Shown here piece by piece: positions 10,971 to 22,601 of a stretch of DNA of 64,000 bases. Each line of letters starts with the position of its first letter. Position 1 is the first letter of the stretch. Source of the DNA: Amorphophallus konjac. Its lineage: Eukaryota; Streptophyta; Magnoliopsida; Alismatales; Araceae. Location of the stretch: NCBI GenBank assembly GCA_022559845.1, contig CM040126.1, forward strand, positions 140,934,064-140,998,063, read 5' to 3'. The notes under the pieces were generated by a model. It was not told the DNA's origin. It ran no database searches and was given only the letters and a program-made list of their open reading frames with translations. A program made the position numbers and the translations under genes.

Positions 10971-12223
10971 AGGCGGGATTTGTTAAAACATTATTGGTGG
11001 TTTATTTGGTTTATTTATTAGGGGTTTTATTTTAGCGTAGGGCGTGCTAGTCACTGAGTGACAAATTTATTGTGCGCTCGATCTGACTTGGTCAGATGAA
11101 AGTGAAGTCCGTGTCAGGACCGGAAGTCCATCATATCATAAAGGTTATGACGTTAATTACATCCTCCGAGAAGGAGGAAGACCCTTGATTACTTGCCAAT
11201 ATAAAGGGCCACCGGGGCTGAGTAGGTATATAAACGTATGCAAATTAAAAGGATGATATTGCGTAGTGCAAGATCTAGATATACATTCAAGCATGCAATG
11301 CAATCATATTTATTGACCTGACCCCTGGTACAGGGTGGGGAATGTAGGTCCGAGGACCACCATCACACATAATGAGAGCTTTCAGCCAGACCTAATTTGA
11401 CCTTCCGCAAATCACCATTTGATATACCGAGAGGTCGGAACAATGACAAACACGCAATAACGATAAACGTGCGTATCCATGTATGTATATATAGATGCAT
11501 GAGTAAGCGTAAAGAAAGCAAACCCAAAAGAGATTTATTACTGCAATCATCACCATTCTTATTACTCATTTGCAGAATGACCATGAGCTGGGCATAATGA
11601 AGAAACATACTGTCCGCCAAAAAGGAGGCAATTAACTTGCTAGAATGACAGGACGATTGGGGATAGCACTTAGCACCGAAGTGGGAGAGTCAAAGAAGGG
11701 GGTAGATCGGGGCATGGAGTCGACTCCCCAGGCATGGAGTCAACTCTATGTATGAAAAGGCAATAGCAGGGCAACTGGAAATTGGAGCGGAGGTTAATCC
11801 GGCTTGGGGAATGAGAAGAGGGAGGGTAATCCGGCGCGGCAGAAGGCACACTAGATTAGCCCCACGCCGTTTTAGGGAGCTGAAGAAATATTGAAATTTG
11901 AGAGGGGGACAAATCCGGCGCGGTGGTTTGGGCGTCGAATTAGCCCACGCCGGTTTAGGGAAAGGAGTTCCATTGGATTTGTTTAAGTCCCAAACCAAGT
12001 CATGGCATTCTTTAATTAGAACTTTGTGACTCATTCAAACTTGTTGATCATCAGGTTCATTAGTGCAGAAGCTAATCGATTCAATCCTGTGCAAGGTTCA
12101 TACTCAATCATAATTTTGTCCCAGTTCGAGGCAGGTCCACAGGCACTACGCCAAGTGATTGTTAACATAATTACCTTATGCGTATTAATCATTGTAGGTA
12201 GCTTAATTGCTTATTAGCATCGG
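10971..12223. other. Non-coding TE-derived sequence
   Basis: No coding frame is supported. At about 11785-11960 there are four or five CCGGCGCGG or ACGCCGTTTTAGGG-type motifs, resembling motifs at 29960-30110 on the far side of the nested 12224-28288 element. The sequence resumes at 28289. Confidence 0.4.
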
Positions 12224-12686
12224 TGATGCGGGACAGAACGTAAACCTGGGACTCTAGCTCGCGGACGTCCCTAAGCGAGGGAAGCGTGCGGATGTGTGCG
12301 GTTGAGAAACTGGCAGCGAGTCATGGGTATCAACTTTTCCGCGTGCTCGGATCGAGTCACGGGACGGGTTCACTCACTCACTCTCGCAGCGGTGATAAAA
12401 ATATATCGAGCTAGTTACCCTATCACTCCAGCAGCGGCATATGAAAATATACGAATTGAGCAAAATGCCAAAGTAGGAGGGTGGCGAGTGTACCTCCACG
12501 CTCTGGGCATGGGGAAGACGATCCCGGCTGAAACTCGTACTCCCGGTACACAGTAATTAAATTATTATAGCAGTAATTTTATGGCCCACTCCACGCAGAG
12601 AGGTAAAGGGTGACAAAAATAACCCGGGAATACCAAGCTTGGGTTGACGGGCAACAATTTGGAATGCTCCCGGGCCAGAGACGAAC
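12224..12686 (-). repeat. Left LTR (3' LTR in minus sense), first part
   Basis: Matches 26333-26795 with scattered differences. The LTR is interrupted after CGAAC by the nested chromovirus and resumes at 22602. Confidence 0.88.
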
Positions 12687-14949
12687 TGGTGCGGACACCC
12701 GAGCAGTTGAGCGGCGCGACGCGCCGAGCCACCGATACCGCACACGAAGCACGACTCGAGCCACCTCAGCATCCATCTGGCTCGGAGACAGCCTGGAGAC
12801 GCCGCCCTGAGTCTCCCCATTTATCATATTTAGTTAGGCTTTATTTGTGTGTAATGTGTGTTTATTGCATTTTATTCGGTATGTAAATTTGATTGTAAGA
12901 GGGGTTTATTTGTAAAATGGGACCCACGGGTCCCACCAGACCCCTCCCATTGATCCACCTCAGCCATAGGGCCCCATGTGGGGACAACATGTCAAATGGA
13001 GGCATCTAGAAGGTTGAATGGTAAAAGGCACATGGGAGACAAGTGGACTTCAAAGTCCAAGGTGGCTAACTACCATGTCCCCCCTTGCCTCCCTAGTCAA
13101 TGGTGCGCCCCCTTCCTTGTATCTTTTTATTTTAATTTTTGTGGATGGTCACATGCTATCCCAGCCCTCCATCTCACATCCCTAGATCCAACGGTTGAGG
13201 GTTGATTAGACATATGACCTATATATGCTTGTAATGTCCATTTTTGATGAATTAATGCCATTTGAACTTGGAAAATTACTTAAGCAAAGGCCTAGGCCGC
13301 CCCTCTCTCCCCCTTGGAGCTGTGAAGGCTTCCCTCTGGAGGTGTGACTCCTCCCCTTAACATTCCGGTCGCCGCCGCCGCCGCCACGAGCCGCCATCGC
13401 ATCACCGCCAAGATCGCCGGAGTTCTACCTTCATCCTACCGCAGCACCTTCCACGAATTCTCTGTGTCAGCCACGAGCGCAGATTGACCTGGGGATTTTA
13501 GGGGATGCTCTAGAGGTGTCAAGAACGTCCCAAAAATTTTGGTTGGTCATAAAGATCCCATTTGATGTTTTTTTATTTTCGTCCAACCTTAATTTCCAGA
13601 TCTGTCTGCTTGCTGTTTCAATTTCCACCCGCTCTATGTTTCCAGGTTTCAGACCTCTTTCTGATTTTCGTTTAACCTCCCAATTTTACTGGGCGTTTCT
13701 TCCACCAACCCCACCGTCCCCACATTTTATTGAATTGTTGTGAGGCCATCTCATATTTTTCAAAAATCGATCTCAGAGCTAGCTACAGTGCTATCCACTT
13801 GTTCCCAGATCTGACCACCCTCCAGTAAACAAATCATAACAAATCACAGCAACCTCCAATCAGTCCACAAAAAATACCCCCGTCTTCCTTGTCCAAAATC
13901 CCATAACTTTGATGAAGAGATCAAGAGCTGAATCGGAGGTTTACTAGGCGGTCAACGGTAGTTCTCAGACAAGTGCCCTGCAGATCTGAGATTTCGGTTA
14001 CTGTACAATAGGGACTTATAAATTCAATAAAGTTCTGATCCGACCAGATACAGCAGATCCCTCTGGGTTTAGATTGAAGCATTTGAAGAGAGCTTTCCAA
14101 CGATAGCTTATGCGTCCCGATCCGATGTCGGGATTGATCGCAGCGGCCGTTTTCGCCGGAGCGCGCGCCGGAAAACAGCAAGTAAAATTCGTGGGTTATT
14201 AGTTCAAGAGTTGGGAATCGGGGCCGATCGACCCCCGATCGGTGTTACCGGCCTACCGCCTTCCGTGGAGGCGGGCCACCAGGGGTTCCCATCACAGTGG
14301 GACCCACCCCCGCAGATCTGGAGGACAGCGCCGGCCGTGGGCGCCGCAGGCCCGTAGAAGCTGCCGTTCGGAAAGCACGAAAAAGCGGAGTTCGGCACCG
14401 CCGGGCGACATCAAGATGCTGCCTGTCAACCTGATTTGCGTGATTCCCGGACCCCACATGTGACCTTTTACCTCTCTGTGTGGAGTGGGTCGACTTAGTG
14501 TATTGTTGTAATAATTGTTAACCGGGAGTCTGTAATTCGGCCGGGGTTGTCTTCGCCACGCGGGTGCGTGGAGGTAACGGTCTCACCTTCTTGGCATTTG
14601 CTTGCTTAGCTAGTATACGGTCATATGCCGCTATCGAGAGTGTAGGTTCCTAGCCCGTGTGTCCATGTCACCGCTGTGAGCGTGAGAGTGACCCGTCCCG
14701 CGACTCGATCCGAGTCCGGAAGTGAGTCTGACTACCTTGAACTCTGCCGGTTCCTTAACCGCGCACGATCCACGCTTTCCCTCGCATGGGACACCGAGTG
14801 AGTTTGCACTTCTGTTAGCGACGTGTAGCCTATAGGAGCTCTCCGTGTCGGGCCTAATGTCTCTCCCATCATGTGTTGCTGGTCGTGTCCGCATCTAGAG
14901 TCCGACGTCCATACCACGTAGAGTCGGTCCCCGTGTCCGTCCCGCATCA
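12687..14949 (+). repeat. 5' LTR of the nested chromovirus
   Basis: Begins TGGTGCGG and ends CCGCATCA, 2263 bp. TATA box at 13218-13228. It contains the same short coding tail found in the 3' LTR, but here it lacks the upstream pol. A GCC-rich run lies at about 13366-13394. Confidence 0.93.
13218..13228 (+). promoter_or_regulatory. TATA box, 5' LTR of the chromovirus
   Basis: CCTATATATGC, conserved in the 3' LTR at 20866-20876, about 530 bp into the LTR. Confidence 0.55.
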
Positions 14950-14952
14950 GTT

Positions 14953-14964
14953 TGGTATCAGAGC
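14953..14964 (+). other. Primer-binding site (initiator tRNA-Met)
   Basis: TGGTATCAGAGC lies three bases after the 5' LTR end. Confidence 0.85.
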
Positions 14965-15249
14965 GAGTCGAGTCTAGGGTAGTCGTTGCATATGTCTTGC
15001 ATAGTATAAGTCGAGTCTAGGATCATCATTTCAAAACAACAAAAAAAAAAAACTGTTTTCAAATTGCATTTCACCCAATAGCTCGGTATATTAAAAGGCG
15101 TTGCCCGAACATTAGGTTATGCCTATCGGGAGGGTAGCGTACTTGCGTGAGTGATCTTCGGATCGCTTATCTCCGCCTCGTACCGGATATTGGTTAAGTC
15201 TAAGTGCATCATCTAGTGAGTGTTTGCATTAGTCGATATCTTCTAGGTC

Positions 15250-16545
15250 GTGTGTCTTTGCATGCCCACCCGTCGAGGTACCCAATACTCGCCACCACCA
15301 CCTATGGCGGACTCCCGAGCCCGTAGCTCCGATGAGTCCTCGACGGTCGAGATGTTCCGAGCCATTATGGAACGTCTTGACACGCGTATGGATGGTCTTA
15401 GTACGCGTATGGATGGCATAGGAACGCATCTAGAAGGGCGGATGAAAGCCCTTGAGGATCGGGCCGAGAGTTCGGATCAGTCCATCCAGGGCTTAGTTGG
15501 GAGGATCACTGTCCTAGAGAGGGGCCCAGTAGCGGCGCAACCCGCGCCGACGAACGGCCAACAAGAGCCGACACAGCCACCCGCCATGCCAAGGGCTCAA
15601 GTGGAGGATGTCGGGAGGCAACAGGCGCCTATAGTGGATGATTATGCCTCCGACAATGATCAGGGGGGAAATGGTCATCGGAATCAACGACGGAATCGTG
15701 ATGATGATGATGACGACCGCATCCTTAGGGGTGTGCGTGCGGACCCTCCCACCTTTAGCGGGTCCTTGGACCCTAGGGTGTATTTAGATTGGGAGGCCGG
15801 CATGGATCGGTACTTCGAGTGGTTTGAGATGACGGACCACCGAAGAGTCCGATACGCGAAGATGAAGCTGCAAGGGCAGGCCCAAACTTATTGGATCAAC
15901 GTGGAGAGCCTGCTCAATCAGCGACGTCAACCCCAAATCGGTACTGGGGATGATATGAAAATCAAATTGAGGGAGAAATACCTTCCTGCCTCATATCGCC
16001 AACGTCTTATAGACAAGTGGCAAAGCATATCCCAAGGGAACCGATCCGTGACCGACTACACCGTCGAGTTCGATGAGTATTACTTACGGTGTGGGGTCAC
16101 GGAAGAGAGCACCATGACTATATCCCGCTTTCGAAGAGGTTTGCGGCCCAACTATCAATATGAACTCTTTCGCCGCAATGCAACCACTTTAGAGCAGGCA
16201 TATCAGATTGCTCTCGAATTGGAGCAGTTCGAGGCCGAGTTCGAGTCACCCCATCGGTTGGGCTCGTTCCCCCATTGTAGTGTCGAGCCCCGTGGCTCAT
16301 CTGGCACGTATCAGAGGGCCCCCATGGCTCGACCCCAGGAGCCCGCTCGCCCCGAGCCCTTTGCTCCTAGGCCTCATCCTCCACCCTCGAGGGACCTTCC
16401 TCGTCCCCAGCATCTTACGGCCCCACCCACAGCCCGTCCACCGGCACCCGCACCTCCTGCACGTCCTTTGTTGCCTACACCTCCTATCCGTCGGGAGGAT
16501 AAAGGTAAAGGACCTATGATTGGGGAGCCTAGTGGATCACGGTAG
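15250..16545 (+). CDS. gag: Gag of the chromovirus
   Basis: A capsid/nucleocapsid precursor of 431 residues; a second possible start is the ATG at 15304 (MADSRARS). Residues about 25-95 carry a heptad-like region with repeated TRMDG units, then a charged linker. The gag domain runs from about residue 158 (DPPTFSGSLDP, YLDWEAGMDRYFEWFE) through WQSISQGNRSVTDYTVEFDE to RFRRGLRPNYQYELF. A proline-rich C-terminus follows. The frame ends at a TAG (16543-16545) directly before the CCHC knuckle [14 protein letters not shown], which continues in the same frame. The stop therefore probably separates what was one gag-pol polyprotein. The outer minus-strand element carries a related start (MPTPRGT against MPTRRGT), which supports an upstream start near 15250-15262. 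Confidence 0.85.
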   Translation: MCLCMPTRRGTQYSPPPPMADSRARSSDESSTVEMFRAIMERLDTRMDGLSTRMDGIGTHLEGRMKALEDRAESSDQSIQGLVGRITVLERGPVAAQPAPTNGQQEPTQPPAMPRAQVEDVGRQQAPIVDDYASDNDQGGNGHRNQRRNRDDDDDDRILRGVRADPPTFSGSLDPRVYLDWEAGMDRYFEWFEMTDHRRVRYAKMKLQGQAQTYWINVESLLNQRRQPQIGTGDDMKIKLREKYLPASYRQRLIDKWQSISQGNRSVTDYTVEFDEYYLRCGVTEESTMTISRFRRGLRPNYQYELFRRNATTLEQAYQIALELEQFEAEFESPHRLGSFPHCSVEPRGSSGTYQRAPMARPQEPARPEPFAPRPHPPPSRDLPRPQHLTAPPTARPPAPAPPARPLLPTPPIRREDKGKGPMIGEPSGSR

Positions 16546-17955
16546 CAGTGTTATCGCTGCAATGGGTTTGGCCATTTCGCCAACCAGTGTCCCACCCGCC
16601 CATCTCTTCACATTGGGGACACACAGGCCGAGGATACCACCCCTACGGGCCTCGAGTTAGTCAGCTATGAGGCAGATGAAGAGCTAGCTGACGAGTACTA
16701 TGAGATGGGAGATGAGGCCCAGGATTCCCAGCATTCGGACGATACCCACGTGGGGGTCGTCAGATGTATCCTCACCCAGCCGCAGGTCAGTGATGACTGG
16801 CGTCGGACTACTATCCTTCATGTGTTCTGTAGGCTGGGAAAGCAAATTTGCAAGGTGGTCATCGATAGCGGGAGTTGTATCAATGCAATCTCCACGAATG
16901 CTGTCGCCCGTCTTGGTCTCACACCCGTAGACCATCCTTGTCCCTATCAGGTATCATGGGTGGATACCACTTCCATTTCGGTCAGGCTGCGGTGCTTGGT
17001 CCCGCTGCAGCTCCACTCCTACCGTGACGAGATCTGGTGTGATGTTCTCCCCATGGAAGTGGGCAGTATCATTCTTGGTAGGCCGTGGTTATTTGACCAG
17101 GATGCCACACTCCATGGCCGGTCGAACACCTGTACCTTCGACCACGCTGGCCAGCGGGTCACCCTCCAACCCGTTGGGCCCAGGAGCCCATCAGTCAGGG
17201 GTCTTACTGGCCCTAGTACTCCGAAGCCTTCCGTTCCCGGGCCTAGTACCCCATCCCCAGCTCGGGCTATGACCGTTACCTCTGGCCCAGGAGAGCCCTC
17301 GACGAGGAGATTGATGATGATTAGCTCCCAGAAGATGGAGCAGGTGCGTAGTCAGGGCTGTCCGGTGTTTGCCATTACGGTCCGAGAGGTGGAGCGGGAC
17401 TCTGAGGGTGAGCTCCCACCCGAGGTTGTTCCCATTCTGCAGGAGTATGCTGATGTCTTTCCCGATGAGCTTCCCGAGGGACTCCCACCTATGCGGGATA
17501 TTCAGCATGTCATCGACCTTGTTCCGGGCTCTTCTTTGCCCAACCTTCCTCATTATCGCATGGGTCCCACGGAGCATGCCGAGCTTAAACGCCAGGTCGA
17601 TGAGTTAGTGCAGAGAGGGTCTGTTCGGGACAGCATGAGTCCATGTGCTGTACCCGCATTACTCGCCCCGAAGAAGGATGGCACATGGAGAATGTACATT
17701 GATAGTCGTGCCATCAATAAAATCACCGTGAAGTACAGGTTCCCTATTCCCCACCTTGATGACATGCTGGACATGATGGCAGGTGCCACTATCTTTTCGA
17801 AGATCGATCTTAAGAGTGGCTACCATCAGGTGAGGATTAGGCCAGGTGATGAGTGGAAGACCGCATTTAAGACCAAGGACGGTCTATATGAGTGGTTGGT
17901 CATGCCTTTTGGGTTGACCAATGCCCCTAGTACTTTCATGCGGCTCATGACTTAG
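16546..17955 (+). pseudogene. pol: Pol part 1: zinc knuckle, protease, RT N-terminal half
   Basis: In frame with gag after its stop. The knuckle is followed by a retropepsin-like protease with active-site IDSGS at 16861-16875 and a later ILGRPWL motif. The RT begins around [16 protein letters not shown] and continues through [40 protein letters not shown] and [13 protein letters not shown]. The frame ends at TAG 17953-17955, where a CAG (Gln) codon is expected. The protease matures the polyprotein and RT copies the genomic RNA. Confidence 0.9.
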
Positions 17956-18873
17956 GTCCTTCGACCTTTCATTGGAGTCTTTGTAGTGGTGTATTTTGAT
18001 GATATCCTTATCTATAGCCGCACCACAGGGGACCACTTAGACCACCTTCGGTAGGTCTGTCTACTTCTTCGGCGAGAGCAGCTGTTTGCGAACCCACAGA
18101 AGTGTGCCTTCATGACACCTCAACTTACCTTCTTGGGTTTCATTGTGTCTAGTACGAGGGTCTCCGCCGATCCGGAGAAGGTCCGGGCCATTGTTGAGTG
18201 GCCGGAACCCCGTACCGTTCATGATGTCCGCAGCTTTCATGGTCTTGCGACGTTCTATCGTCGCTTCATCCGCGGATTTAGCTCCGTCACCGCCCCGATC
18301 ACGGATTGTATCCGAAAGGGCACATTTGTATGGACGAAGGCCGCGTCTGCCGCCTTCAAGGACATCAAGGAGCGCATGACCCAGACACCTATCCTTCGAT
18401 TGCCTGACTTCTCGAAGGTGTTTGAGGTCTCTTGTGATGCGTCGGGTGTTGGGATAGGAGGAGTTTTGAGTCAGGAGTCCCACCCGATCGCATATTTCAG
18501 CGAGAAGCTGAATGACGCGAAACTGCGATATTCCACATATGATAAAGAATTCTACGCAGTTGCTCAGGCTCTTAGGCATTGGAGGCACTATCTTTTACAT
18601 CAGGAGTTTGTCCTATACTCCGATCATGAGGCATTGAGGTACCTCCATTCCCAAAAGAAGCTTAACTCGCGTCACAGTCGTTGGGTCGAGTATCTCCAGC
18701 AGTTCACCTTTGTGCTTAAACATAAGGCTGGAGTAGAGAACAAGGTGGCTGATGCCTTGAGTCGGCGAGCATGTTTGCTTACCACCATGAGTGCCGAGGT
18801 CATAGGGTTAGAGAAGATGAAGGAGGCCTATGTTGATTGTCCTGACTTCGGTCAGATTTTTACCACTCTCTAG
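17956..18873 (+). pseudogene. pol: Pol part 2: RT catalytic half and RNase H
   Basis: Continues in frame. The RT catalytic motif YFDDIL is encoded at 17992-18009. A second TAG interrupts at 18052-18054 (again consistent with CAG). The connection motif FLGFIV and VRSFHGLATFYRRFI follow. RNase H starts at CDASGVGIGGVL, with the catalytic Asp kept, and reaches VLYSDHEALRYL and VADALSRR. The frame ends at TAG 18871-18873. Confidence 0.9.
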
Positions 18874-19428
18874 GCCGGACCCTCGAGAGACCTTGATGAG
18901 TATGTGCTTCAGGAGGGTTACCTCTTTCGAGGTAGCAGGCTATGTGTTCCCCGAACTTCGGTTCGAGATTTCTTAGTGTGGGAACTACATGCGGGAGGTC
19001 TAGCCGGCCACTTTGGTCGGAACAAGACGATTGAGGCAGTGGAGCATCGATTTTATTGGCCGAGCTTGAAGCGCGATGTTGCTAACATCGTGGCTCAGTG
19101 CCGTACCTGTGCTACGGCCAAGATGAAGAAGCAAAGCTCCGACCTTTATACGCCTCTTCCCGTGCCTGATGCCCCGTGGCAGGATGTTAGCATGGACTTT
19201 GTTTTGGGATTGCCACGTACCTCCAGGAAGCATGATTCGGTCTATGTGGTGGTTGACCGTTTCTCGAAGATGGCCCTCTTTATTCCTTGCTCGAAGACTT
19301 CGGATGCTTCGAGGGTAGCCCACCTTTTCCTTACGCATGTGGTGTGCAAGTTCGGGTTGCCTCACACTATAGTGTCTGACCGTGATGTTAGATTCACTTC
19401 CTACTTTTGGAGACACTATGGCATATGA
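18874..19428 (+). pseudogene. pol: Pol part 3: integrase zinc-binding and core start
   Basis: In frame after the third pol stop. It has the HHCC zinc-binding region (HAGGLAGHFGRNKT to CRTCATAKMK) and the first catalytic Asp in SMDFVLGLPRTS. The second Asp falls in VSDRDVRFTS. A single-base deletion around 19405-19412 moves the rest of integrase to another frame. Confidence 0.9.
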
Positions 19429-20453
19429 TGGGTACGCACCTAAGGTTTTCCACTGCATATCATCCCCAGACAGATGGTCAGACCGAGGTGATCAATAGGA
19501 GTCTGGGAGACCTTTTGAGGTGTCTTATTAGGGACCGCATTGGGGATTGGGATCTCATTCTACCCATGGCCGAGTTTGCATATAATGATTCGGTGAATAG
19601 GTCTACCGGCATGAGTCCATTTGAGATTGTCACAGGTCGTAGGCCTAAGAAACCCGTTGACCTTGTCCCCATGCCTATCCATGCTAGAGTGTCAGAGTCG
19701 TCCGAGTCGTTTGCTAGGCATGTTAGGAGTTTGCATGACGACATCCGTCATCACATTGAGGCCAGCAATGCACGTTACAAGGAGTTAGCCGATGCCCACC
19801 GACACCACCGAGAGTTCCAAGAGGCCGAATATGTCATGATCAGGGTAAGACCTGAGCGGTTTCCCTCTGGAACCGTTAAGAAGTTGCAAGCTTGCGGAGC
19901 CGGTCCATTCAGAGTGTTGAAACGCGTTGGATCCAATGCGTACGTTGTGGACTTGCCCGAGGAATATGGTATTAGCTCTACTTTTAATGTATCGGATCTA
20001 GTTGAATATAGGGACCCAGCGGTGATCCCTAGTGAGCCTTTCGATCTATCTCCTCCCCTTGAGAGTGATCCCACACCTGAGTGTCCACCTCCAGCCCTGT
20101 TGTTACGGCAGCAGGAGCATATAGATCATATACTGGATGAGCAGGTGACAGTTACCAGGAGTGGATCCTACCCGCGCTACCTAGTGCGATGGAGGGGATG
20201 GCCCGCTACCGAGGACACATGGATCACACATGGCGAGTTGCAGCAGATTGATCCAGACCTTCTGGAGCGATACAGGAACGATGCAGACCCTTACTCGACA
20301 GGGTCGAGTTTCTCCCACCCGGGGAGAATTGGTGCGGACACCCGAGCAGTTGAGCGGCGCGACGCGCCGAGCCACCGATACCGCACACGAAGCACGACTC
20401 TAGCCACCTTAGCATCCATCTGGCTCGGAGACAGCCTGGAGACGCCGCCCTGA
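19407..20453 (+). pseudogene. pol: Pol part 4: integrase C-terminus with chromodomain, running into the 3' LTR
   Basis: 348 codons opening at TTG after the frameshift. It carries FSTAYHPQTDGQTEVINRSL (the region of the catalytic Glu), the GPFRVLKRVGSNAYVVDLP fold, and a chromodomain spanning HIDHILDEQ to YLVRWRGWPATEDTW. Chromodomains guide chromovirus integrases to marked chromatin. The last roughly 41 codons lie inside the 3' LTR, which starts at 20330. Coding overlap with the LTR is known for some chromoviruses. Confidence 0.9.
20314..20329 (+). other. Polypurine tract before the 3' LTR
   Basis: CCCACCCGGGGAGAAT directly precedes the LTR. It is identical to the PPT of the outer element (minus strand, 24095-24110). 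It also lies inside the pol reading frame. Confidence 0.65.
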
Positions 20454-22596
20454 GTCTCCCCATTTATCATATTTAGTTAGGCTTTCTTTGTGTGTAATGT
20501 GTGTTTATTACATTTTATTCGGTATGTAAATTTGATTGTAAGAGGGGTTTATTTGTAAAATGGGACCCACGGGTCCCACCAGACCCCTCCCATTGATCAA
20601 CCTCAGCCATAGGGCCCCATGTGGGGTCAGTCAACATGTCAAATGGAGGCATCTAGAAGGTTGAATGGTAAAAGGCACATGGGAGACAAGTGGACTTCAA
20701 AGTCCAAGGTGGCTAACTACCATGTCCCCCCCTTGCCTCCCTAGTCAATGGTGTGCCCCCTTCCTTGTATTTTTTTATTTTAATTTTTGTGGATGGTCAC
20801 ATGCTATCCCAGCCCTCCATCTCACATCCCTAGATCCAACGGTTGAGGGTTGATTAGACATATGACCTATATATGCTTGTAATTTCCATTTTTGATGAAT
20901 TAATGCCATTTGAACTTGGAAAATTGCTTGAGCAAAGGCCTAGGCCGCCCCTCTCTCCCCCTTGGAGCTTTGAAGGCTTCCCTCTGGAGGTGTGACTCCT
21001 CCCCTTATCATTCCGGTCGCCGCCGCCGCCGCCACGTGCCGCCATCGCATCACCGCCGAGTTCGCCGGAGTTCTACCTTCATCTGACCACAGAAGCTTCC
21101 ACGAATTCTCTGTGTCAGCCACGAGCGCAGATCAACCTGGGGATTTTAGGGGATGCTCCAGAGGTGTCAAGAACGTCCCAAAAATTTTGGTTGGTCATAA
21201 AGATCCCATTTGATATTTTTTATTTTCATCCAACCTTCATTTCCATATCTGTCTGCTTGCTGTTTCAATTTCCACCCGCTCTATTTTTCCAGGTTTCGGA
21301 CCTCATTCTGATTTTCGTTTAACCTCCCAATTTTACTGGGCGTTCCTTCCACCAACCCCACCGTCCCCACATTTTATTGAATTGTTGTGAGGCCATCTCA
21401 TATTTTTAAAAATTGATCTCAGAGCTAGCTACAGTGCTATCCACTTGTTCCCAGATCCGACCACCCTCCAGTAAACAAATCATAACAAATCACAGCCACC
21501 TCCAATCAGTCCACAAAAAATACCCCCGTCTTCCTTGTCCAAAACCCCATAACTTTGATGAAGAGATCAAGAGCTGAATCGGAGGTTTACTAGGCGGTCA
21601 ACGGTAGTTCTCAGACAAGTGCCCTGCAGATTTGAGATTTCGGTTACTGTACAACAGAGACTTGTAAATTCAATAAAGTTCTGATCCAACCAGGTCCATC
21701 AGATCTCTCTGGGTCTATATTGAAGCATTTGAAGAGAGCTTTCCAACGATAGCTCATGCGTCCCGATCTGATGTCGGGATTGATCGCAGCGACCGTTTTC
21801 GCCGGAGCGCGCACCGGAAAACAGTAAGCAAAATCCGTAGGTTATTAGTTCAAGAGTTGGGAATCGGGGCCGATCGACCCCCGATCGGTGTTCCCGGCCG
21901 ACCGCCTTCCTTGGAGGCGGGCCACCAGGGGTTCCCATCACAGTGGGACCCACCCCCGCAGATCCGGAGGACAGCGCCGTCCGTGGGCCCCGCGGGCCCG
22001 TAGAAGCTGCCGTTCGGAAAGCACGAAAACGCGGAGTTCGGCACCGCCGGGCGACATCAAGATGCTATCCGTCAACCCGATTTGCGTGATTCCCGGACCC
22101 CACATGTGACCTTTTACCTCCCTGTGTGGAGTGGGTCGACTTAGTGTATTGTTGTAATAATTGTTAACCGGGAGTCCGTAATTCGGCCGGGGTTGTCTTC
22201 GCCACGCCGGGTGCGTGGAGGTAACGGTCTCACCTTCTTGGCATTTGCTTGCTTAGCTAGTATACGGTCATATGCCGCTGTCGAGAGTGTAGGTTCCTAG
22301 CCCGTGTATCCATGTCACCGCTGTGAGCGTGAGAGTGACCCGTCCCGCGACTCGATCCGAGTCCAGAAGTGAGTCTGACTACCTTGAACTCTGCCGGTTC
22401 CTTAACCGCGCACGATCCACGCTTTCCCTCTCTTGGGACGCCGAGTGAGTTTGCACTTCTATTAGCGATGTGTAGCCTATAGGAGCTCTCTGTGTCGGGC
22501 CTAATGTCTCTCCCATCATGTGTTGCTGGTCGTGTCCGCATCTAGAGTCCGAGGTCCATACCACGTAGAGTCGGTCCCCGTGTCCGTCCCGCATCA
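20330..22596 (+). repeat. 3' LTR of the nested chromovirus
   Basis: 2267 bp, TGGTGCGG to CCGCATCA, followed by TSD CGAAC. Very similar to the 5' LTR, with scattered substitutions and small indels (for example six extra bases near 20627). TATA box at 20866-20876. Confidence 0.93.
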
Positions 22597-22601
22597 CGAA
22601 C

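Larger units (their letters stand above)
12687..22596 (+). mobile_element. Nearly complete Ty3/Gypsy chromovirus
   Basis: A 9.9 kb plus-strand element with LTRs at 12687-14949 and 20330-22596, an initiator tRNA-Met PBS, gag, zinc knuckle, protease, RT, RNase H, integrase and a canonical chromodomain, and a PPT at 20314-20329. The TSD CGAAC is perfect (12682-12686 and 22597-22601). It inserted into the LTR of a related non-autonomous element. Four TAG stops and one frameshift break the polyprotein, so it is inactive as read. The chromodomain places it among chromoviruses; the gag and RT look CRM/Galadriel/Reina-like, but the clade is not settled by eye. Confidence 0.95.

Noticed and set aside
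13366..13394. GCC trinucleotide run in the chromovirus LTR (also near 21018)
   Set aside because: A short microsatellite-like run present in both LTRs. Nothing suggests function.
14953..14964. Short tRNA-like matches (TGGTATCAGAGC) at several places
   Set aside because: They are only primer-binding sites next to LTR ends. No cloverleaf can be drawn, so no tRNA gene is called.
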